Positions 11,572 to 23,835 of a DNA stretch of 64,000 bases are shown piece after piece. Source of the DNA: Datisca glomerata (lineage: Eukaryota; Streptophyta; Magnoliopsida; Cucurbitales; Datiscaceae); the NCBI GenBank assembly GCA_003255025.1, contig QANY01002362.1, positions 1 through 64,000 on the forward strand, read 5' to 3'. Both the position numbers and the translations under genes were made by a program. The number at the start of each line of letters is the position of its first letter. Positions within the stretch are counted from its first letter, which is position 1. The notes under the pieces are model-generated. The model saw only the letters and a program-made list of their open reading frames with translations. It ran no database searches and was not told the origin of the DNA.

Positions 11572-12536
11572 TGGGAAGAAGAAGGGGGAGGATGAGAAGT
11601 AAAAGAAGGAGGATAAGAATAAGAATGAGGAGGATAAGAAGAATGAGGAGGAGAATAAGGAGGAGGGAGGAGAAGAAGGAGAAAAAAAGGAAGAATGAGA
11701 GGAACATGGAGAAGAAGAAGAATAAGAAGAAGAAGAAGTAGAAGAAGAAGACGAAGAAGAGGAAGACGAGGAGGGGGAAAAAGAAGAAGAAGGAGGAGGA
11801 GGAGGAGACGAAGAAGAAGAAGAGGAAAAAGAAGGAGGAGGAGAAGAATGAGGAGAATAAGAAGGAGAAGAAGAAGGAGGAGGAGGAGGAGGAGGAGGAG
11901 GAGAAGAAGGGGGAGGAGAAGAAGGAGAAAAAGAAGAAGAAGGAGAAGAAGAAGAAGAAGGAGAAGGAGAAGGAGAAGGAGAAGGAGAAGAAGAAGAAGA
12001 AGGAGAAGGAGAAGAAGAATGAGGAGGAGAAGAAGAAGGAGAAGAAGAAGAAGAAGAATAAAAAGAAGAAGAAGAAGAAGAAGAAGAAGAAGCAGAAGAA
12101 GGAGAAGAAGGAGAAGAAGGAGAAGAAGGAGAAGAAGGAGAAGAAGGAGAAGAAGGAGAAGAATGAGAAGGAGAAGAATGAGAAGAAGGAGAAGGAGAAG
12201 GAGAAGGAGAAGGAGAAGGAGAAGAAGAATGAGGAGAAGGAGAAGCATACGGAGAAGAAGAACAATGAGAAGAAGAAGGAGGTGGAGAAGAAGGAGGAGG
12301 TGGAGAAGGAGGAGGAGGTGGAGGATGAGGAAATCGAAGAAGGAGAAGAAGAAGAGGAAGGAGAAGGAGAAGGAGAATGAGAAGAAGAAGGATGAGAAGA
12401 AGAATGAGGATGAGGAGAATGAGGAAAAGGAGGAGGAGGAGGAGAAGAAGAAGAAGAAAAAGAAGAGGAGGAGAAGAAGAGGCAAAAGCAGAATAAGAAG
12501 AAGAAGAAGAAGTAAAAGAAGAAGAATGAGAAGCAT
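11572..12536. repeat. Polypurine (GAA/GGA)n tract, about 1 kb
   Basis: Nearly every base on the + strand is G or A, arranged as interrupted GAA, GGA, GAAGGA and GAAGAAGGA repeats with rare T. It opens long artificial frames (Arg-rich on +, Leu/Phe/Ser-rich on -), none of which should be taken as genes. On the minus strand it lies between the Ser/Pro-rich linker of copia F and the RT start of copia G, so it may have grown from a (TCT)n serine-linker codon run. Such mirror-repeat purine tracts can adopt triplex (H-DNA) structure. Confidence 0.95.
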
Positions 12537-12579
12537 AAGCAGAAGCATCAGATTAAGAAGCAGAAAAAGAAGTCTCTGA

Positions 12580-13010
12580 AGCATATACCTGTTGTTTGGT
12601 GAAAATCCTTGGTTACCAATCTAGACTTATACCTTTGAATACTACCATCAGGATTCAAGTTCAACTTAAAAACCCACATCTTTCCTAAAATTGGCATATC
12701 AGGTTGAAAGTCCACAAATTCCTAGGTTTGATTTCTTATTAAGCTAGTGTATTCTTCTAGCATTGCCCTCTGCCAGTTAGGATTAGCAAGTGTTTGTTTT
12801 ACTGATGTTGTTTCATTTGGTAAGGAAATGGTGGCTAAAGAGGGTTTTGTTGCAGAAAAGACCTACAGTTTGAAGCTATTATTTTTGGATCTCGTCTGCA
12901 TTGGGTGTGTGGAGGTGGTGGTGATGTTTTGTGGTTGAGGTTGATTTGTAGATTCAATGGGATCTATGACCGCATTATCATAAATAGAGGGAAAATCAAT
13001 TCTAGCAGGA
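12580..13010 (-). mobile_element. Copia pol fragment G (linker to RT start)
   Basis: Minus strand: THPMQTRSKN (12900 region), then LANPNWQRAMLEEYTSLIRN, MWVFKLNLNPDGSIQRYKS and TKDFHQTTG near 12600. This is the invariant copia stretch leading from the post-integrase linker into reverse transcriptase. It overlaps in domain content with remnant F, so F and G are different insertions. One stop replaces the Trp of the usual TWELV motif. It ends where the purine tract begins. Confidence 0.85.
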
Positions 13011-13016
13011 ACATCA

Positions 13017-14895
13017 GAGATGTTCAACACCAAGTCGAGCCAAAAGGGAACTCAACCCGCGAGCAATACGTCTTCCAGAGCTAAGGACGGAAAAGGCTTC
13101 AATCTCTCCCACAATGAGAGAAAGGGAAGGGATCAATTGTGCCCCGATTCGATACGATCCTCAAAGTTGCGAATGGAAGAGCTGCTTTACCCACCTCTCA
13201 GGCATGCTGGAGTAAGTTGATCGAAAGGACAAAGCTGGTAAAAGAAGGGAATGGTGACATGAAGATGGATTGTGGCTGATGAAGGTGTTTAATTACGAAT
13301 CAAAGGTTAAAACTACAAGCTAGGTTGCAAACCTTCCCTAAGGATAATGCTTTGCAAGAGATGGGCTTTACAACCATAAGTCGGTAACCAACAAAGGCAA
13401 AACGTTCACCGCACGGGATTATCGCAAACAAGAAAATCGTTGCGAATGGAACACCATCGACTTTGAGGCGCGACACTTAAAAGATGACCAGAAGGAAAAC
13501 AACAACCAAGGAAAGAAAATTCGTGAGGAAGCCTCCCAAGCAAAAGAGGCCTCGGAAGGGGAAGAACTACTACTTTCGCAAGAAGGAAAGCGAAACAAGG
13601 GGAGAAGATAAGGGTTGGCAAAGATTTCGGCTCTTTCAGGAAGGCAATGATGAAGAAAATGAGTAGGAAAACCACCTATTTATAAGCCTTAAAGAAAAAT
13701 GACTACTTATTTAATAGACATTAAAATAGTTCATGATGGCAACCATTGAGATGACCCCACTCCCACTGAACGGTCATTTCATGAACCAACGTGATAATTT
13801 CATAAGACCAAACGTCACTCACGCGTCCGCAGGAGTAAAGTGGCGCATCAGTTAGTCAGGCCACGTGGTTGACGACTCTCGCCATGCTCCATCATGACTC
13901 CCACTCCCAAGATATTAATGGTCTTGAGTCGCAACAAAGGTTAAAAGACGCACACGCGACGGACGAGTCGCGACGAAAGATGGTCAGGTAATCGACTATG
14001 TTCGGTACGTGCCTCCCAACTGAACAAATTTCAAGCACAAGTGTGAATTGCCTGGGATGAGCAAAGCCCTTAGCTTATCACCACATAGAGGTAACCTAGA
14101 TAAGGAGCTTGGGTAAGGAAGTCTTCAGACCTGGACGAGAAAATCCACCCAAGTCCTTGACTGGTGGTAACTATTATAGGTGTTTCCCAACCACCGACAA
14201 TGTCATCACATGTGTTACACTGCACCGAGAAGATTATGACACGGGAAGGGCTTATGGCCCTGATACGGGAAGGGCTTGTGGCCCAAACACCCAGAAGGAA
14301 GAAGCCGACCCCGGGAAAGGTCGAGATACACCAACCCGAGCAGAGGAAGAGGAGCGGGAACAAAACCTTCTAAAAAGTTCGAATGACCTCCGGTGTCAGT
14401 GTCATCATTGCCCGTAGAAAGTAACATTTTGCATGGCGACCCTCATTAGGCCCAAACACCTGACAAGTCCAATCGCTATGACATAATGTCAAATCAGTCT
14501 CCGATAGGTTACTTTGAAGAACACCTCACAACATTTAATGACCAACGTTTTATGTCAAGATCGTCTCTCATCCGTCCAATCAAGGTCAGTCGTCGGGCCT
14601 CGAAAGACTTCCCTTGCACGCTCCCGAGGCTTCTTCAGCACGCTTCCTCCTCTAAGGAACCAGGTATAAATATATCATCTACCACAGGAGAGGTATGCTA
14701 TTTCTCCCTAAGAAAACTATGTCAAAATAACGCAAGGATACTGACTTAGGTAGCATAGGCCCTTAAGCGAGGCAACCACCCCTGATTCTTCTTGCTCTCT
14801 GGATTCTTTTTTTGTGTTTTGCAGATCACAGAATCAAGGGAAATTCAACGCTAAAGAGAATGTTGCATACAACATTACAGTTGAGATTTTCAGCA
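13017..14895 (+). mobile_element. Truncated non-coding LTR element
   Basis: An internal region (13017-14171) plus one LTR (14172-14895), homologous to the complete element at 50434-53077. Shared internal blocks include CTCAATCTCTCCC, TTTACCCAC and GGCATGCTxxAGTAAG; shared LTR blocks include the TATA region CAGGTATAAATA, CTAAGAAAACTATGTCAAA and the LTR end TTTTCAGCA. The 5' LTR is missing and the left edge abuts copia G. Small frames inside show no resemblance to gag or pol. Confidence 0.75.
14172..14895 (+). repeat. LTR of the 13.0-14.9 kb element
   Basis: Starts TATTATAGGTGTT, aligned to TGTTATGGGTGTT in the full-length relative, and ends GAGATTTTCAGCA. The promoter TATA box TATAAATA is at 14665-14672, giving + strand transcription. 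Confidence 0.7.
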
Positions 14896-17800
14896 TCAAC
14901 AGTTACTAACATGATTACAACAGTTTATTCACAAGAAAAGATCATTTAACAAGTTCTTCATAATTAAGAAATTAACGAAATAAAAGAAAATAGTTCAAAA
15001 TGTTTCTAACAACTAAAATTATATAGTCTTGATGAAACTACTCGCTTCACTTGTTAAATAAAATTCTAGCTGTTTGTTAAAAAATACAATTTTAGCTATT
15101 TGTTAAAAAATACAATTTTAGCTATTCTTAATAAACAAATTTCTGTAGCTGTTTTAAACACCTCTGTAGAATAAACTAAAAAAAAAAAGGTTTTTGGCAA
15201 TAATCTAATTAATATTTGATAGCTTTTAGAGGATTTATAGGAATTGCGGGCTTCTTTTTAATAGGGGTTATTTTAATGGTAAACTTGTTGGCGGTTTGTA
15301 GTTTTAAGATTGAAAGCTTTTGTGAAAATTAAATTTAGTATCAAAAGTAGTCTTTTATCTGGATTATTTTTGCTACATTAATTTTAAATTTTGGACTATT
15401 TCACTATTTTCGATTTACAAACTGGCCACCCATGTCCCATGCCATTCCCCAGTATTAATCACAAAATATCAAAAAGGTTTCTTTTCGAAATAAGCAAATC
15501 AAATAATACCATTTAAGAATTAAATACTTTAAGTTGATAATATAAAAAGAAAATTTTATAACTCTACATAAATCTAGGAGACAAAATCTCAATCGACGTG
15601 AAAATTAAGTGTAATCCAAACAAAATCAATGTCAACGACTATTAAGATTCGGTCCAAATTTCAACTGATATATGAACCATCCATTACAAGTCAAAAATGC
15701 CTTTCCAATTAGTGGTAGAAAGTTCAAGTAATTTGAATATTCTTAACTAAAAAATACATTTTTATGTACTATAGGCTTGTAGTGCTTTTACTGTGACATT
15801 TCTAAATTAAACGTACCGGATCTTAATTTCAACAAATTGAACAACAAGCAACGATAATGATGCGACACCAAATCCAAAACAAGTAAAATTAGACTCTCAA
15901 TCAAATTAGATCCTTTACACACTTGTTTTATTTTATAAATTAAGAGGGAGTGTAATACAGTTGTTAATGCTATCTCTAATTATAGCATTATCAGAGTTGT
16001 TCTAATAGTAATCTCATATCTCTTCCGCGTGACATTTTCCTTTTAATTGTTAGAGATAAATATTTCTCGTTGGATGGCTTTGAGCGATTTTAATGCTATT
16101 GTTTGTTTTTAATGATGAATCATCTTTGTTTAGTTAAAAAAAACAAATCGAACTTCATCACAAGCCAATGTGTATGTATATACACACACTGTACGAGTCT
16201 CTGTAGATTGCAAGTGCATATAGAAAAGGTTCGATCGATATGTTTTCAATAATGACAAGTAACACGAAGAATCTATAGCTTTGAGGAACTAAATAATCAT
16301 GAGAGAGTTTGCATATACCTGAAATTATAAAGAACATCAATGATTTTCAAACTACACCCATTCAGGACAGATGTATTTCACTTGGATTTGTCGACTTAAA
16401 GTTAATAAGGATGTTTAATTTAGTTTATACAGTACAAGGACCATCCAATTATAACACTTAAAACATATAATTATTTGTGTGAGTGGAGAGAGAGTCTAGA
16501 AAAAATTAGAAAATTTTCTCACTTCTTTTCGTGTATTCATATTAGTGGGGGTTGAAGCCGACTTAAACTTACACTTGTACTGTCTTTCTTTCTTTTGAAT
16601 GGTTTTTCTTCTTAATTTCTATGTTAATTAAGAAATCTCAGCTCTTAGATTGATGAGAGATATTCAAAGAAGTATGATTAATTAGATTAATAGCCGACCT
16701 TCTCAACATGGCCAAAACAATTAAAGAACCTCTTGTGCATAATGAAAGGCCAGATATGATATCAAATAGCTATGACATGTAGCTTTTAAGCTTCTAGCTA
16801 AAGGTTAGCTTTTAAATGCGGAGTCGTCTAACTTAATTTTTTCATACACACTCAGTTGTTTTTAATCAAAATGAGAGAGAGAGAGAGTTGTTATTAACCT
16901 CAAATCAGCCAACAAAATTCTTTATATATGTACACTCACAGTTTGCCTTTGCAAAAGTGAGCTAAAACCTTTTGTTTACCTAATACTAAGTGTAGTGATA
17001 TTTACAAGGCTGCAGCTTATGTTTAATATTTTATTTTTTGGGGGGTAAAAATATACAATGTTTCCTCCAAGCGTACTCCAATTTCTAAATTGTCTCTATA
17101 TTAAATTTCCCATTCAAGTCTGACTAGTTAGGCCATCAACGATGTAAAATATCAAAGTTTAAGGTACACAGAAAAACTTGGTATTTTGGTTTATATATTA
17201 TGAAGAATCACTTGAGAAATTAGATATATAGGAATGAAATTAGCAATCTAGTAAACCTGGAGGATTGACTTTTAAAAGTGGGCTTATGCTGTAAGTGGTT
17301 TGAATTTCTTTGGTCAAAGTCAATGTACAAATGGCACTATCAATTTTTTGAGAAGGTGGTTTCTATTCCCCATATTGATTATCTCTAAAATTCGACGTCC
17401 CAACATATAAGTGTAGTGTGTGAGACTTCAGTGGTGGAAGAGGGGAACATGAACAATACTTCATTCGAGTTAGGCGGACCATCAGATTTTTACTACATAT
17501 TATAAATTAGTTTATTTGTTTCATAATTTAAAAGTGGATCCCACAATAATTATGATTGCTTTTAAATTAGAAAAACTAATCTCACTTAATAGTTTTATTT
17601 TCCTCTAGTAACTATTTCATTGTTTTCTATAAAATGTTATGATTTTCGTTAATTGTCTCCTTTTTTCTTATTTTACTTTTTTGGTTCTTGAAAATCTGTC
17701 AATTTTCTGTTTTTATTTTAAAAATTTTTAAACCTTTATTTCTTTTTCAAATTTCATCATGCTTTGGAATTATTTTATATTTTCAAACAAATGCGAATGA

Positions 17801-19404
17801 TTTATGTTTGTGTTTTCATTTTTAGTTTTGATTATTGTATCGACTACTTCATGTTTTTGTATTTTGCGATTTTATCAAACAAAAGAAGTTACAAATTTTA
17901 CTCAACATTAAATATTTAACTAAGATCGAAAATTTTTAAAGAAAAAATGAAATTAGTTATCGGAGGAAAATGAAAATAATAAGTAAAAATTTTCTCAATT
18001 ATAAATTAGCAGTAATTAATTTTTTGTTGGTGGGATCTACTATAGTTTGAATTGTGGATCAAGTTGAGCAATAATGTCAATATTAATACTATATGTAGAT
18101 AGGACTAAGTGGGGACACATATTTTTAAATATATGTTAGTCTCACTATTTCATGAAATTTCTTAATTACCTTTATAATATTAAGATTAATATTAATAATT
18201 TCAAATTAAATGGTTAATTATACTTCTAACGTTTTAGAAAATATTGTCTAACCTATATAGAAATTCTTAGATTGTCATTTTGGTACATAATAATTAGATA
18301 TATCAAACTATTTATGTACGGCCATGAATAGTCATTCAATAACACTTTATATAATTTTTATTTTCTAATTACGTCTTATATTTTCACCTTTTTAGAATGG
18401 ATTAAAATTTTTTAATACAATAAATTGTAGAGCTTAAATTTGTTAAGATAATATGTTATATTGTATTATATGAAATCCGGATGCATAAAAATGTAAAAAA
18501 TAAAACTGTTTTATTAACAAAAATACTAGAATTTGAAGCACCTATATATATTTGATTGAAATCCAAATCAATTCATTTGAAAGATAAAGTCGAGTCTAGC
18601 TAATTCCCGAGTTGACCAATCATAGATAGGTAGGGATGGCAGGACCTAAGCGAGCTAGGATGCGTTAGCCAATTCTCCTTTTATAAGCTATTCTTAATGC
18701 CGCTCAAGCTCCCGAGCTCCCCTCCATATGTTTTATGAATTATACTAACATTTAATAATCTACATTATTTTTTGCTCTACCTAACAATTGTATGTTTAGT
18801 ATTTTTCACCTTTTGAAAAATTATTTTAATTAATTTTTTATTATTTTAGTTTATCATGTGTAATGCACGTTTCAAAAATTAGTATACAAAATAAAGATTA
18901 AGGGAGAGAAATAATTTTTGACTTCTTTATCAAACTAATTTAATCTAATTCTACTTTTACCCCTATAAAATTGATGGAGGCATTAAATAGTTAGTGACCT
19001 TACTTCTTCTATTAGCTTTAATTTTATAATTATATTTAGAATTACACACAATTTATACTATATCTAAAAGTTGGAATGTTCAGAATTCTAACAAAGTTAT
19101 CCTCATTTTTTCTTAAAATAACTTAATTTTCCTGTAACTTGAATTAAATGTCATAGTATAAATAAAACTATTTTATCAAGTAATTAAATGAACATTATTT
19201 ATTACTTTAAATTATATAATTCGTGTATAGTTTTAAATTACATTTTATAGTAGTTTATTTGATTGCAGTAATATAATTTATGGTGTAATTTGACATATAA
19301 GAACATGTGTTAAGCAAACTTGATATAAGAAAACACGTAGTTAATAAATAATAAATATGTATAACATATTAATTTATATATGTATTTGTATATATAAATT
19401 TTAG
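14896..19404. other. 4.5-kb AT-rich stretch, nothing recognised
   Basis: No gene, RNA or terminal-repeat structure was recognised. It contains a small tandem repeat at 15063-15130, a (GA)n run near 16871-16887, and a phrase near 18630 (TAGGGATGGCAGGACC) reminiscent of MITE ends but without a found partner. Confidence 0.5.
15063..15130. repeat. Short tandem repeat, about 27-bp unit
   Basis: Two and a half copies of a unit reading TTTTAGCTATTTGTTAAAAA followed by ATACAA, the first copy with CTAGCTGTTTG. No associated gene. Confidence 0.8.
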
Positions 19405-21020
19405 TTATTGTATTTGCGAAGGCTTTATACTCGGCCTCTATAGAAGATCTTGTCACTATTGTTTGCTTCTTTGCACATCATTAGATAAGATTTGGACCAA
19501 ATAACACTACATACAATGTGATAGATCTTCTGACAAGTAGATCCCTAGCGCTATTTGCACAACTGAATGATTAGAGATGTAATGAAACTAGTTTAAAGAG
19601 TATGTCATGATGAAGAATACTCATAATGTATCTCAATATCCTTTTTATAACAATAAAATGAGAAGAAGTGGTGAATGCATAAACTGACATACTCTATTGA
19701 CAACAAGCCTAATATCAGGTCTTGTGAAAGTTCAGTATTGAAGTGCACCAACTAAAAATTGTGTATATGGAATTAAATCGAATAGAAGAGATCTCGTATG
19801 ACCATAGATAGGTGATTTAGTTGAACATGGAGAGTTACAAGGTTTTGCAAAGACATTCTTACTTTCAATAATAGATCTCTTGCATATTTTTTTATTAACA
19901 AAAATATTAGCTGATGAAGTCTTGGTCTTAAGCCCAGGAAAGTATTTTAATGGTCTAAGATCGATATCATTACATACTCGTGTTGTAGAGTAAACAGAAG
20001 CTAATCAATATATGATGGATGTGTTCAAGTGAGTATGATATCATCCACATGTAATAGAAATTAGGTAGGTGAACCATCTAAAGCTTTTAACAAACAAAGA
20101 GGAGTCAGCTTGAAAAGCAAAGAGTTAGAGTAGTAAAATGAGAACTAAACCTATCAAACAATGCCTAAGGTGCTTATTTTAAGTCATATAGTGACTTGTG
20201 GAGTTAGTAAACATAATTATGAGGCTGAATCATGTATACTTCTTCATTTAAGATGTCATTTAGAAACGCATTTCTAACATCCAATTATTTTAAAGACCAA
20301 CCAAAATTTACAGTAGAGAAATAATGATTCTAAGAGTTACTGTCTTGATCACTAGACTAAACATTTTTGCATAATCAATTACATATTCTTGATGAAAGCC
20401 TTTGACTATAAATCTTGCCTTGTACCTTGTACTTGATCCATCAAGGTTATATTTGAGTCTATAAACCCACTTACATGCAACCAAATTTTATCACACACGA
20501 AAAGAACAAGATAATAGGTTTTCTGATATTCTAATGCATTATAGTCCTCTCTCATGGCATTTTTCCATTTTGGACTCTTTGTTGCAGCGGTAAAACTTGT
20601 AGGTCAAGTAATTTAGATGTATCAGAAATAATAAAAGTATTTTTCTTTGAAATTTTAGATTTCATTCTAGTTTTCATAGGATGAAAATAATTAGTGGAGG
20701 AGTAAGGATTACAAGGATTTGTTATGAAGGTAGCACTGAAAGTTAGGATTATGAGGATTTGATATGTCAGGATATTAAGCACTGCTAGATATTTCAATAG
20801 GATTTAGAAGACTAGTAGAATAAGATGTGCAATATCAATGTTTTGTGCAAAAGTATTTTGTAAAGAAGTGTTTTGTGAAGAAGTATATGATGACTGATTA
20901 GAATCAGTACTTGAACTAAGAGAAGAACTTAAGAAATGAATGGTAGGTGATGAGTATGAACTAATAGGGGCTAGGTTCGATAATGCATCAGTGTACTCAA
21001 GGTTGTCAAAAATGATAACC
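19405..21020 (-). pseudogene. Copia B linker, RT and RNase H, degraded
   Basis: The Ser/Gln-rich linker (21049-20804) is followed by KTRMKSKISKK, an MREDYNALEYQKTY-type RT start near 20540, and further RT pieces to about 19760. The RNase H end SKQTIVTRSSIEAEYKAFA is near 19420-19470. Stops throughout. Confidence 0.75.
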
Positions 21021-21030
21021 CTACCTATGA

Positions 21031-21349
21031 TCGTGGAGAGATCTTGCAAATTAGATCTTAAGATCGAACATAAATCTTAAAATCCTACTATATCCTAGTA
21101 ATATTGTGAAAAAAAATATAATTTATCAAACTACATATTAAAAATCTTGAATATAGTTGAAGATTAAACGGTAAAGTTCATTGATTTACTAAGTGATATT
21201 TAAATAAATAAATAACAACTTAAGAAGAGGACAAATTAAATTAACTTTATATCATTTTCAAAATATTATGGTTCATGGGATCGTAAGATTCTACCAATCC
21301 TAGATAAAAAAAATATAGTAGGATGACAAGATCCTTCCAATTTAAGATT
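21031..21349. mobile_element. MITE-like insertion with 10-bp direct repeats
   Basis: A 319-bp non-coding block flanked by CTACCTATGA at 21021-21030 and 21350-21359. Inside, ATCCTACTATAT (near 21080) is inverted as ATATAGTAGGAT (near 21313), and GATCTTG-type words occur near both ends in opposite orientation, so an imperfect inverted-repeat structure is visible. A 9-10-bp target duplication suggests a Mutator-type MITE. It interrupts the copia B sequence between integrase and linker. Confidence 0.55.
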
Positions 21350-21539
21350 CTACCTATGAAATAGTTCATGTGGGTTAGAGAGGATCATAAATTCGCAAGC
21401 TCTTAAGATCTGGAACATAAGATCAACAACCAAAGTCGAAAGTTTATATGAAAAGAAAGATTCATCAAATATTACACTAAACTGTTTTAGGTTCAGGCTT
21501 ATGTGCATTATAATGTCTAAGGTAAGGATAACATGCACA

Positions 21540-22006
21540 TTTACAAGTCCTAATGTAGGTATAATATGGGAGTTTTCCAAAAAGAACTTCAAATGGTGAA
21601 TTATTGTTTAAATTAGGTGTAGGCATTCTGTTAAATGCATGGTATCAAAATTTAAAAGGAAGTGAGGTTGTAGGAAGCATTGCTAAGGATGTTTGAACTA
21701 TATTCTTATTCTCTCTTTCAACAACTCCAATATTTTGTTGTGAAAGATAAGGACAAGATTTCATATGAGATATACCAAGTTTTTTAAGAAAGTTTTTAAA
21801 TTATAGCTAGAATATACCTCATCCATTTGTTCTTAAGGTTTTAATCTTTGTGGATAACAAGGTTTCAATGTATCATTTGAATCTTTGAGAGACAACAAAA
21901 GTATCAAATTTGAGATACAGCCCAAATGTACCTTGGCATGTCATCTATAAATGAAACATAACACTTATAGCCATTTAGAATAGTAATAGTGGATGGACCT
22001 TAGACA
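21540..22006 (-). pseudogene. Copia B integrase core, degraded
   Basis: Minus-strand fragments SGPSTITILNGYK, YVSFIDDMPRYIW, NRMPTPNLNNNSPFEVLFGK and CACYPYLRHYNAHKPEP mark the rve integrase core and its C-terminal part. Several stops and frameshifts. Confidence 0.75.
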
Positions 22007-22490
22007 TTAGTATGAATAAGGTTTAGAAAGGTTTGAAGAAATAATTTGAGACAACGAGAAGGGCAATTTGGATATTATACTATATAAACAACTCGTACAA
22101 ACACATGATTCAGAATTGAAATTAATACAAGATAATTGTGCTTTATTCAAAATTTGTTTAACTACTAAATTGGATGTATGGCCTAGTCTGTAGTGCCAAG
22201 TAACATATGATATCATTATGCCAAGAAAGGCCACTGATGCATGTGAAGACACGGGTTGAACATAATTTGACAAAGAGTTAGAATGCAAGGTCCTTCAAGA
22301 ACTTTCTTGAGGCTTCGTCCCGAATTAGAAAGAATGATGCATCAAAAAGGAAAACACAGTTATTATCAAGATAAAATTTGTGGACAGAAAGAAGATTATT
22401 TGATATATATGAGACGTAAAAGATTTTAGGCAATTTAAAAACATTTGAAAACATTGAATGTATACTTGAACATGTATATTTAACGGGCAA
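22007..22490 (-). pseudogene. Copia B protease tail and pre-integrase domain
   Basis: FKLPKIFYVSYISNNLLSVHKF (after the protease) is followed, across a frameshift at about 22280, by WHYRLGHTSNLVVKQILNKA and a CVCTSC zinc-binding remnant, the gag pre-integrase (HHCC) module that precedes the integrase core. Confidence 0.8.
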
Positions 22491-22949
22491 AGATTGTTCA
22501 GTTCCAACTGTAACATTATCTTCTCCATTATATTCAGAGAAGGAATGAAGATCGCTTAACTAAAGTGTAAGATGTGTGTTACATTCTGTATTGGTCAGAT
22601 GGTTAAGACATCACTGCTACCGTAACAGTTAATGTAGCAGAACGATTCTTTCCTTGATTGGAGTAATTCATTCAGTGATAATAGTCTAAAGTATTGTGCA
22701 CAAGTTTCTAACATATTTGACAATATATTCTTGTACTTCCTTGAGTAGTTTGATTACTTCTTTGAATAGAATGAATGTTTGGCGTAAGTGGTGCTCCCAA
22801 AAGTGAAGAATTGTCTAAGAAATTGGTTATATGTTTTTTTCCTCTAGTAGAGTAATGATATTCATGGATTATATCCACCTCCTCTACCTTTGATTCTTCT
22901 TCCTCTATTATTCATTCCCCCTCTATTTGTCCCAAAATTTTGTGCAGCC

Positions 22950-23600
22950 ATAATGTAGGGGTCTGAAGTAAGGTGTCATGTTATTTTTTATGTGATTCCT
23001 TGAACTGATCTTATGATTTCAACAATAGAATTTAAGAGTCGTAGGTTTTGCCCTTGTCCTAATGGATATTGTATTGTACTCACTTCGTAATCCATTAATT
23101 ACATAGATTAAGATGTCTTCGTCCTCCACTGTCACTAAGACTATAAGAACTTTATCCTTCAATTCTTTGATTCTTTGAACAAATGAATCAATATTCTCAT
23201 CGTTTCTTTTAGACATTGATTGAACATCTGACTTGAACTGAAAGGTGTTGGATTTTGAAATGGATGAGAACCTTTTTTCAATGACAAACTTTCATTGACC
23301 TTGTGCAACCCACTGCTCGAATTTTTGATATACAGGAATTGTTATTTTCCTTTATCATCGAGAAGAAACTTGGCTAGGACAAGTTAGTGCGCCATCAATA
23401 TAGCCAGGAATTGAATGTGCTTTGAGATAAATTGAGCTAACTTGATATTTTCATATGATGAAGTTTGTGGAGTCCGACCTGATGGATATCAGATTACATA
23501 TATTTGATAAAAGAAATATGTGAGAATCAACGTGTGATTCTGCTCTATTTATGGCGGAAGTAGTATTCTATGTTGTAGAAGAATTTGAATGAGTTTCCAT
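22950..23600 (-). pseudogene. Copia B gag (UBN2), interrupted
   Basis: Opening HIFLLSNICNLISIRSDSTNF is followed by a stop where the invariant Trp should be (ATATGA), then KYQVSS, IPGYIDGALTCP and RFSSISKSNT. The UBN2 core follows at 23216-23019: NIDSFVQRIKELKDKVL, EDEDILIYVINGLRSEYNTI. This gives a non-functional capsid gene. Confidence 0.8.
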
Positions 23601-23621
23601 CAATGAAAGTTTATCTTTAAC

Positions 23622-23633
23622 GCTTTGATACCA
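23622..23633 (-). promoter_or_regulatory. Primer-binding site, copia B
   Basis: TGGTATCAAAGC on the minus strand, one base different from the canonical TGGTATCAGAGC complementary to the 3' half of initiator tRNA-Met, used to prime minus-strand DNA synthesis in copia elements. It directly follows the LTR end. Confidence 0.85.
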
Positions 23634-23835
23634 TGAAGAATTGCAAGAAAAGAAGAGAAAGGGAAAAGGAGAGAAGACAGAAGAGAGAATAGAAAGAAAA
23701 TAAGAATCAGATTTTGTATTCTTATTCAACAATTACAGCAATACATATTGATATACAAAGAGTAACATTCCTACTGTAACAGACTTACTAATAACGGTTC
23801 AACAATTAGAACTTTAATACTCTTAACATATAACA
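23634..23835 (-). repeat. 5' LTR of copia B
   Basis: About 202 bp, TG...CA bounded on the minus strand: begins TGTTATATGTTAAGAG at 23835 and ends TTGCAATTCTTCA at 23634, directly abutting the primer-binding site. The pyrimidine-rich 3' part is typical of a copia R/U5 region. Confidence 0.8.

Larger units (their letters stand above)
19405..23835 (-). mobile_element. Ty1/copia element B (3' truncated)
   Basis: Minus-strand element with 5' LTR (23634-23835), primer-binding site (23622-23633), gag, pre-integrase, integrase, Ser-rich linker, RT and RNase H, ending at about 19405 where the RNase H motif QTIVTRSSIEAEYKAFANT breaks off. No 3' LTR was found, so the tail is deleted. Gag wording (HIFLLSNICNLISIRSDSTNF) is close to copia C at 53.3 kb (CPIFLLSNIYNLISIRLDSSNF), so B and C belong to one family. 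Numerous stops and frameshifts; a MITE-like insertion sits at 21031-21349. Confidence 0.9.

Noticed and set aside
11520..12584. Long open frames of 244-354 codons over the purine tract (poly-Leu/Phe on -, poly-Arg on +)
   Set aside because: They are an artefact of a stop-free trinucleotide repeat; composition is almost only Leu, Phe, Ser, Arg or Lys with no domain.
14070..14749. Several overlapping 60-100-codon frames on both strands
   Set aside because: They lie in the non-coding LTR element, overlap each other, and match no gag/pol or host family.
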